Origin: an uncultured Bacilli bacterium
Lineage (GTDB): Bacteria > Bacillota_I > Bacilli_A > RF39 > UBA660
Length of the DNA stretch: 36,120 nt
Assembly: GCA_934131695.1 (NCBI GenBank)
Contig: CAKOZV010000012.1
Coordinates: 1 to 36,120, forward strand
Direction: 5' to 3'
The position numbers and the translations under genes were made by a program. The notes beneath the pieces are model-generated. The model searched no databases, had not been told where the DNA came from, and saw only the letters and a program-made list of their open reading frames with translations. Shown here piece by piece: positions 32,098-36,120 of the stretch; positions within the stretch are counted from its first letter, which is position 1; every line of letters begins with the position of its first letter.

Positions 32098-32874
32098 ATG
32101 AAAAAAACCAACGTGTTGATGATTGATGACAACGTAGAACTAGTAAACATGGTAAAAGAATATTTTAATGATAATGATGAGGTGTCTATCACACTTACTG
32201 CTCATGATGGAGTAGAGGGTTTAAAATTAATTTTAGAAAGAGAAAATGAATATGACGTTGTATTACTTGATCTTATTATGCCTAAGAAAGATGGTATGCA
32301 TGTTTTAAGAGAATTAAAAGAAAAGAATATAATTAAAAAGATTATAGTATTAACATCATTTAATGCTCAGAATGTTATAAGAGAAGCTAGTGAACTTGGT
32401 ATAAGTTATTTCATCTTAAAACCTTTTGAGTTAGTGGAACTAGAAAAGAGAATCTTAGAATGTAATAGTGATAGTAGTTATAGCAAGAAAACAATTGATA
32501 TGCGATATAATAATTTACAAGTATCAATTACTAAAATTTTACATGAGTTAGGTGTGCCATCGCATATTAAAGGTTATCAATATATAAGAGAAGGAATAGC
32601 AGTTTTATTTGAACATCCTGATGTAGTAGGTGGGATAACTAAAGAACTTTATCCTGATATAGCATCTAAATATGATACAACAGTATCAAGAGTGGAAAGA
32701 GCGATAAGACATGCCATAGAAGTTAGTTGGAATAGAGGCAATTGGCAGTTGATGGAAGAAATATTTGGACATAGTGTTGATATAGATAAAGCTAAACCAA
32801 CTAATTCAGAATTTATTGTAACAGTAGCAGATAAACTTAGATTAGAGTTTCATCAAGATGCCGTTAGAAACTAG
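32098..32874 (+). CDS. spo0A: Sporulation master regulator Spo0A
   Basis: Response regulator that controls entry into sporulation and stationary-phase genes. The 258-aa protein has an N-terminal receiver domain with acidic pair Asp10/Asp11, phosphoacceptor Asp58 (VVLLDLIMP), Thr86 and Lys108 (FILKPF), and a C-terminal Spo0A domain. The recognition helix TTVSRVERAIRHAIEVSW (194-211) and KPTNSEFIVTVADKLRLE nearly equal those of Bacillus subtilis. The ATG at 32098 has AAGGAG 5 nt upstream; an in-frame ATG at 32083 would overlap that site. The usual neighbour spoIVB is missing; spo0A stands alone between terminators. It implies a sporulating ancestry, but whether this organism sporulates cannot be told from this window. 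Confidence 0.97.
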   Translation: MKKTNVLMIDDNVELVNMVKEYFNDNDEVSITLTAHDGVEGLKLILERENEYDVVLLDLIMPKKDGMHVLRELKEKNIIKKIIVLTSFNAQNVIREASELGISYFILKPFELVELEKRILECNSDSSYSKKTIDMRYNNLQVSITKILHELGVPSHIKGYQYIREGIAVLFEHPDVVGGITKELYPDIASKYDTTVSRVERAIRHAIEVSWNRGNWQLMEEIFGHSVDIDKAKPTNSEFIVTVADKLRLEFHQDAVRN

Positions 32875-32904
32875 TATTAGACCTTTTAATCTAATGCTTT
32901 TTTT
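32873..32904 (+). terminator. Terminator of spo0A
   Basis: AGTATTAGA (32873-32881) pairs with TCTAATGCT (32890-32898), with one G-U pair and an 8-nt loop, followed by T. The left arm overlaps the spo0A stop codon. Confidence 0.93.
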
Positions 32905-32913
32905 GTTTTTTCA

Positions 32914-32942
32914 TTGACTTTAAAGAACTAATAAACTATACT
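32914..32942 (+). promoter_or_regulatory. Promoter of the ATPase-gpmI unit
   Basis: TTGACT (32914-32919), a 17-nt spacer and TATACT (32937-32942). Initiation near 32949 leaves a leader of about 29 nt with AGGTGA. Confidence 0.84.
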
Positions 32943-32977
32943 TAAACTGTATTAAATATGTGAGGTGAATACAATTT

Positions 32978-34252
32978 ATGGAACGAAAAATAGAAAAATT
33001 CTTTTTAAGATGGAAAGAAGATAAGATAAGAAAACCACTATTATTATTTGGACTTAAACAAATAGGTAAAACTTATACTGTTTTAGAATTTGGTAGAAAG
33101 AACTATAAAAATATTGCTTACTTTAATACCTTACATAATGAAGAGTTATTAAAAATATTTAAGAAGGAACGTTCTATTGAACGACTTGTTAAAATTCTAT
33201 CAGAGTTTTCTGATGTATCAATAGAGAAAAATGAAACCTTGATTGTATTTGATAATATTGAAGATGAAGAAATAATTAAAGGAGTAAAGTTATTTGGTTT
33301 TGATAGAAATGATTATCATGTAATGGCTATTACCTCAAGAAGAGAAAACTTACTAAAGTTTAGTGGGGAAGAACTACAATATAAGTTTATGACAGAAATG
33401 GACTTTGAAGAGTACTTGTGGGCAAGAGGGGAGAAAGAGTTAGCGGACCTTATTAGAAAAGCTTATCAGAATAAAAAGGCTTGTTCTAAACATGCTAAGA
33501 TAATGGATTTATTCTATGATTATTTATTAACTGGTGGTTTTCCAGAGGTAGTTAAAGAATCGTTTCAAACTGTTAGTAGAGGTTACTATGAGAGTGTAAA
33601 AGAAAAAGTAACTGAAATACTTAGAACTTTCTTAACAGAATGTGATAATTTAATAGATATTCCAAGAGGATTAGAAGTATTAGATAGCATACCTAGTCAA
33701 TTAGCTAAAGAAAATAAAAAGTTTCAATATGGAGTTTTAGGATATGGTAGAAGAGCTAAGGAATATGAAAATGTTATTAAATATTTAGTTAGTAATCAAC
33801 TACTTTATAGAAGTTATAAAATAAGAACGATAAAATCACCGTTATCAAGTTGTCGAGAATTAGATAGTTTTAAACTTTATTATCCTGATGATGGTATTTT
33901 ATCAGGCAGATATCATTTAACTAAAAAGCAACTATTAGAGAAAGCTGATTTAAAATATGCTCTTTTTGAAAATCATATCGCTCATACTTTATTTGAAGCT
34001 GGTTATTCATTGTATTATTATCAGTCAGAGGGAAAAGCTGAGGTTAATTTTGTCATTCAAAATAGAATGGGTAAAGTTATTCCAATAGAGATAGTTAAAC
34101 AAGGCTCTAAATCTAAAAGTTTATCTGTCTTCATGAAAAAATATGTAGTAACAGATGCTTATAGAATTACAGAAAATAATTTTTCAGTAAAAAAAGGTGT
34201 ATATTATTTACCAATTTATGCAGTTTTTTGCTTAAATGAACAAATATATTAG
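32978..34252 (+). CDS. AAA-type ATPase with C-terminal DUF4143 domain
   Basis: A 424-aa protein of the large, poorly understood group of ATPases with a DUF4143 tail. Walker A is GLKQIGKT (25-32). The Walker B position reads LIVFDNIED, with Asn93 where the catalytic acid usually stands in FIDEIQ-type motifs. A winged-helix-like middle region (YDYLLTGGFPEVVKE) is typical. The C-terminal PD-(D/E)XK-like motif is AEVNFVIQ then PIEIVKQGS, where relatives have EVDF and IEVKAG, so the nuclease-like acidic residue is Asn and the ExK triad has one extra residue. The ATP-hydrolysis and nuclease-like centres may thus both be inactive. It shares a promoter with gpmI, which begins 14 nt later. Biological role unknown. 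Confidence 0.85.
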   Translation: MERKIEKFFLRWKEDKIRKPLLLFGLKQIGKTYTVLEFGRKNYKNIAYFNTLHNEELLKIFKKERSIERLVKILSEFSDVSIEKNETLIVFDNIEDEEIIKGVKLFGFDRNDYHVMAITSRRENLLKFSGEELQYKFMTEMDFEEYLWARGEKELADLIRKAYQNKKACSKHAKIMDLFYDYLLTGGFPEVVKESFQTVSRGYYESVKEKVTEILRTFLTECDNLIDIPRGLEVLDSIPSQLAKENKKFQYGVLGYGRRAKEYENVIKYLVSNQLLYRSYKIRTIKSPLSSCRELDSFKLYYPDDGILSGRYHLTKKQLLEKADLKYALFENHIAHTLFEAGYSLYYYQSEGKAEVNFVIQNRMGKVIPIEIVKQGSKSKSLSVFMKKYVVTDAYRITENNFSVKKGVYYLPIYAVFCLNEQIY

Positions 34253-34266
34253 AAAGAAGGATATAA

Positions 34267-35763
34267 ATGAAAAAGGTTTTATTAACAATAATAGATGGAT
34301 TTGGTTATCGTGAGGAAGAAAAAGGAAACGCAGTAATAAAGGCGAATCCTAAAAATATTATTTCTTTGTGGAATAAATATCCTCATACAACATTAGAAGC
34401 TAGTGGGGAAGCAGTTGGTCTTCCTAAAGGCCAAATGGGAAATAGTGAAGTAGGACACTTAAATATTGGAGCAGGAAGAGTAGTAGATCAACCTCTTATG
34501 CAAATTAATCATGCTATAGAAGATGGTAGTTTCTTTAAAAATGAAGTTCTTTTAGATGTGATTAATCATTGTAAGAAAAATAATTCAGATTTACATTTAT
34601 TTTGCTTACTTAGTGATGGGGGAATTCATTCACATATAAATCATTTATTTGCTGTTTTAGAGTTATGTAAAAAAGAAGACTTTGCTAATGTTTATGTTCA
34701 TGCTTTTCTTGATGGACGTGATACCTTACCTAATGTAGCTTTAAAATACTTAGATGAGTTGGATGATAAATTAAAAGAACTTGGTATTGGTAAATTAAGA
34801 GATGTATCAGGTAGATATTATTCTATGGATAGAGAAAGAATGTGGAACTTAACTAAAGAGTATTATGATTTATTAGTGCATAATGAAGGTGAGAAAATTT
34901 CATCTTATAAAGATTATATTAATTCATCTTATGAAAAGGGAATAATGGATGAGTTTATTGTTCCGGCAAGATTAATGGATGAAGGAAATTTAAAAGAAAA
35001 TGATGGAATGATAATGGTAAACTTTAGACCTGATAGAATTACCCAATTATTTACTGCTATAACTAATAAAGAATTTAAAGAGTTTCCAAGAGTTGACTTT
35101 AAAAACACTAAGTTAGTAACAATGATGATGCCTGAACATACAGTTATTTCAACACCAGCCTTTCCACCAATGCATCTTACTAATACTTTAGGAGAATATG
35201 CAGCATCTAAAGGACTTAAGGTTTTAAGAATAGCTGAAGCTAGTAAATATCCACATGTTACTTATTTCTTTGATGGTGGTGAAGAAAAAGATTTACCTAA
35301 TACTGACAAGATTATAGTTCCAAGAAAAGATGTTGCTACTTATGATTTATATCCAAAGATGAGTGCTTATGAAGTAGCTGATAAATTGATTGATGTAATG
35401 GATAAGTATGATTTGATTATTTTAAACTTTGCTAATTGTGACATGGTTGGACATACTGGTAAATTTGATAAAGTAGAAGAAGCAGTTAAAGCAGTGGATG
35501 AGAATATTAAAAGACTATATGATGCTGCCACTAAAGAAGGTTTTACTATGTTTATAACAGCAGATCATGGTAATGCTGAGATAATGATTGATGATAAAGA
35601 TGAAGTTATTACATCACATACTACCTCTCCAGTTCCATTTATAATTACTGATAGTAATGTAGAAAAAATTAGTAGTGGTAAATTAGGAGATATTGCTCCA
35701 ACAATTTTAGATTACATGAGATTAGATATTCCAAAAGATATGACAGGTAATAAATTGATTTAA
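34267..35763 (+). CDS. gpmI: 2,3-bisphosphoglycerate-independent phosphoglycerate mutase
   Basis: Mn-dependent interconversion of 3- and 2-phosphoglycerate. The 498-aa protein shows the metal motif TIIDGFGYRE, the phospho-serine motif MGNSEVGHLNIGAGRVV, HAFLDGRDT, the arginine-rich SGRYYSMDRERMW, MVNFRPDRI, the NFANCDMVGHTG metal site and TADHGNAE. Length is slightly under the usual 510. AGAAGG precedes the ATG. Placed after an ATPase/DUF4143 gene and before the rRNA operon, it completes the window's set of lower glycolytic enzymes between triose phosphate and phosphoenolpyruvate. Confidence 0.98.
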   Translation: MKKVLLTIIDGFGYREEEKGNAVIKANPKNIISLWNKYPHTTLEASGEAVGLPKGQMGNSEVGHLNIGAGRVVDQPLMQINHAIEDGSFFKNEVLLDVINHCKKNNSDLHLFCLLSDGGIHSHINHLFAVLELCKKEDFANVYVHAFLDGRDTLPNVALKYLDELDDKLKELGIGKLRDVSGRYYSMDRERMWNLTKEYYDLLVHNEGEKISSYKDYINSSYEKGIMDEFIVPARLMDEGNLKENDGMIMVNFRPDRITQLFTAITNKEFKEFPRVDFKNTKLVTMMMPEHTVISTPAFPPMHLTNTLGEYAASKGLKVLRIAEASKYPHVTYFFDGGEEKDLPNTDKIIVPRKDVATYDLYPKMSAYEVADKLIDVMDKYDLIILNFANCDMVGHTGKFDKVEEAVKAVDENIKRLYDAATKEGFTMFITADHGNAEIMIDDKDEVITSHTTSPVPFIITDSNVEKISSGKLGDIAPTILDYMRLDIPKDMTGNKLI

Positions 35764-35778
35764 TTTAGAATTTTGTAT

Positions 35779-35796
35779 AATAATAAATATTATTTT
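35779..35796 (+). terminator. Weak AT-only hairpin after gpmI
   Basis: AATAATA (35779-35785) can pair with TATTATT (35788-35794) followed by TT. The stem has no G-C pair, so termination is doubtful. The rest of 35764-35848 is AT-rich with no gene or clear signal. Confidence 0.28.
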
Positions 35797-35848
35797 ATAA
35801 GAACTGTTATCAATATAAAAAGAAAAGAATAAATTTTGTCAAAAAATG

Positions 35849-35877
35849 TTGACATTATTATTAAAGACTGGTATAGT
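35849..35877 (+). promoter_or_regulatory. rRNA operon promoter P1
   Basis: Consensus TTGACA (35849-35854), a 17-nt spacer and TATAGT (35872-35877). The upstream 60 bases are very A/T-rich, as in rRNA promoters with UP-like elements. Confidence 0.9.
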
Positions 35878-35884
35878 GATAACA

Positions 35885-35903
35885 ACACCGAAGAAAACGG
35901 TGT
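35885..35903 (+). other. Hairpin at the start of the P1 transcript
   Basis: ACACCG (35885-35890) pairs perfectly with CGGTGT (35898-35903) around AAGAAAA. It begins within a base or two of the predicted P1 start, so the P1 RNA would have a capped-off structured 5' end. No T-run follows, so it is not a terminator. Confidence 0.6.
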
Positions 35904-35944
35904 AAAATTGTGCTAAAAAGTTGTGAAAAAAATATAAAAAAAGC

Positions 35945-35973
35945 TTGACATAGTGATTCAAGTTTGTTATATT
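35945..35973 (+). promoter_or_regulatory. rRNA operon promoter P2
   Basis: Consensus TTGACA (35945-35950), a 17-nt spacer and TATATT (35968-35973), 96 bp downstream of P1. Tandem promoters are usual for Firmicute rRNA operons. Confidence 0.92.
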
Positions 35974-36000
35974 AATAACGCAGCTTGAAAAAAGCAACAA

Positions 36001-36014
36001 TGTTCTTTGAAAAC
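36001..36014 (+). promoter_or_regulatory. boxA antitermination element of the rRNA leader
   Basis: TGTTCTTTGAAAAC is the Bacillus-type boxA, bound in other bacteria by the NusB-S10 complex to protect rRNA transcription from termination. Shortly after, GTCAA and TTGAC (36025-36040) can pair as part of the 16S processing stem. Confidence 0.9.
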
Positions 36015-36066
36015 TAAGCAAAACGTCAATTACATTTGACAGTCAGGAAAAACAAAAATAAATTTT

Positions 36067-36120
<54 letters not shown>

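Overview
The window is chromosomal DNA from a low-GC (roughly 30% G+C by eye) Gram-positive bacterium, most likely a Bacilli-class lineage close to the Erysipelotrichia/Mollicutes boundary (RF39/Acholeplasma-like gut lineages are a guess, not shown). Reasons: Firmicute gene order (rpsL-rpsG-fusA-tuf; secE-nusG-rplK-rplA-rplJ-rplL-methyltransferase-rpoB-rpoC), an L10-type leader, strong AAGGAGG ribosome binding sites, sigma-A promoters with 17-bp spacers, Spo0A, and a Mollicutes-like Asn at the main rifampicin-contact position of RpoB. It still makes wall-related proteins (MurD, a FemAB aminoacyltransferase, a membrane-anchored polysaccharide deacetylase). The code looks standard: tryptophan is TGG in the conserved genes I checked, and TGA is the stop of three genes.

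Layout. 1-2535: phosphoketolase on the minus strand with its own promoter and a likely terminator. 2597-7058: the str operon (rpsL, rpsG, fusA, tuf), ended by a strong hairpin. 7103-9074: an unknown membrane-anchored protein and, convergent with it, a FemAB-family gene. 9107-12106: murD, eno and secG. 12111-15937: secE, nusG, an unrecognised 188-aa gene, then rplK-rplA and rplJ-rplL, each pair with its own promoter and ribosomal-protein leader. 16034-24674: a zinc-ribbon membrane protein, an RsmC-like methyltransferase, rpoB and rpoC. 24713-26329: a NodB-type deacetylase, a HAD 5'-nucleotidase and a 55-aa pilin-like microprotein. 26347-32013: gap, then a tight pgk-GNAT-flippase-glycosyltransferase-tpiA operon. 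32041-35763: spo0A, then an ATPase/DUF4143 protein and gpmI. 35849-36120: tandem rRNA promoters, boxA and the first bases of 16S rRNA.

How it fits together. The window combines translation/transcription machinery with lower glycolysis (gap, pgk, tpiA, gpmI, eno) and a phosphoketolase, suggesting fermentative sugar metabolism. Several mRNA leaders look autoregulatory: L1-site mimics before both rplK and rplA, an L10 leader with an attenuator before rplJ, and a hairpin leader before the methyltransferase-rpoB genes. No mobile element, CRISPR array, tRNA gene or defence island was seen.

The most unusual signal is in EF-G: its two guanine-recognition motifs are both altered (NKxD to NKMG, and the G5 Ser/Thr-Ala to Asp-Ala), as if the aspartate had moved between two loops that touch each other in the folded G domain.
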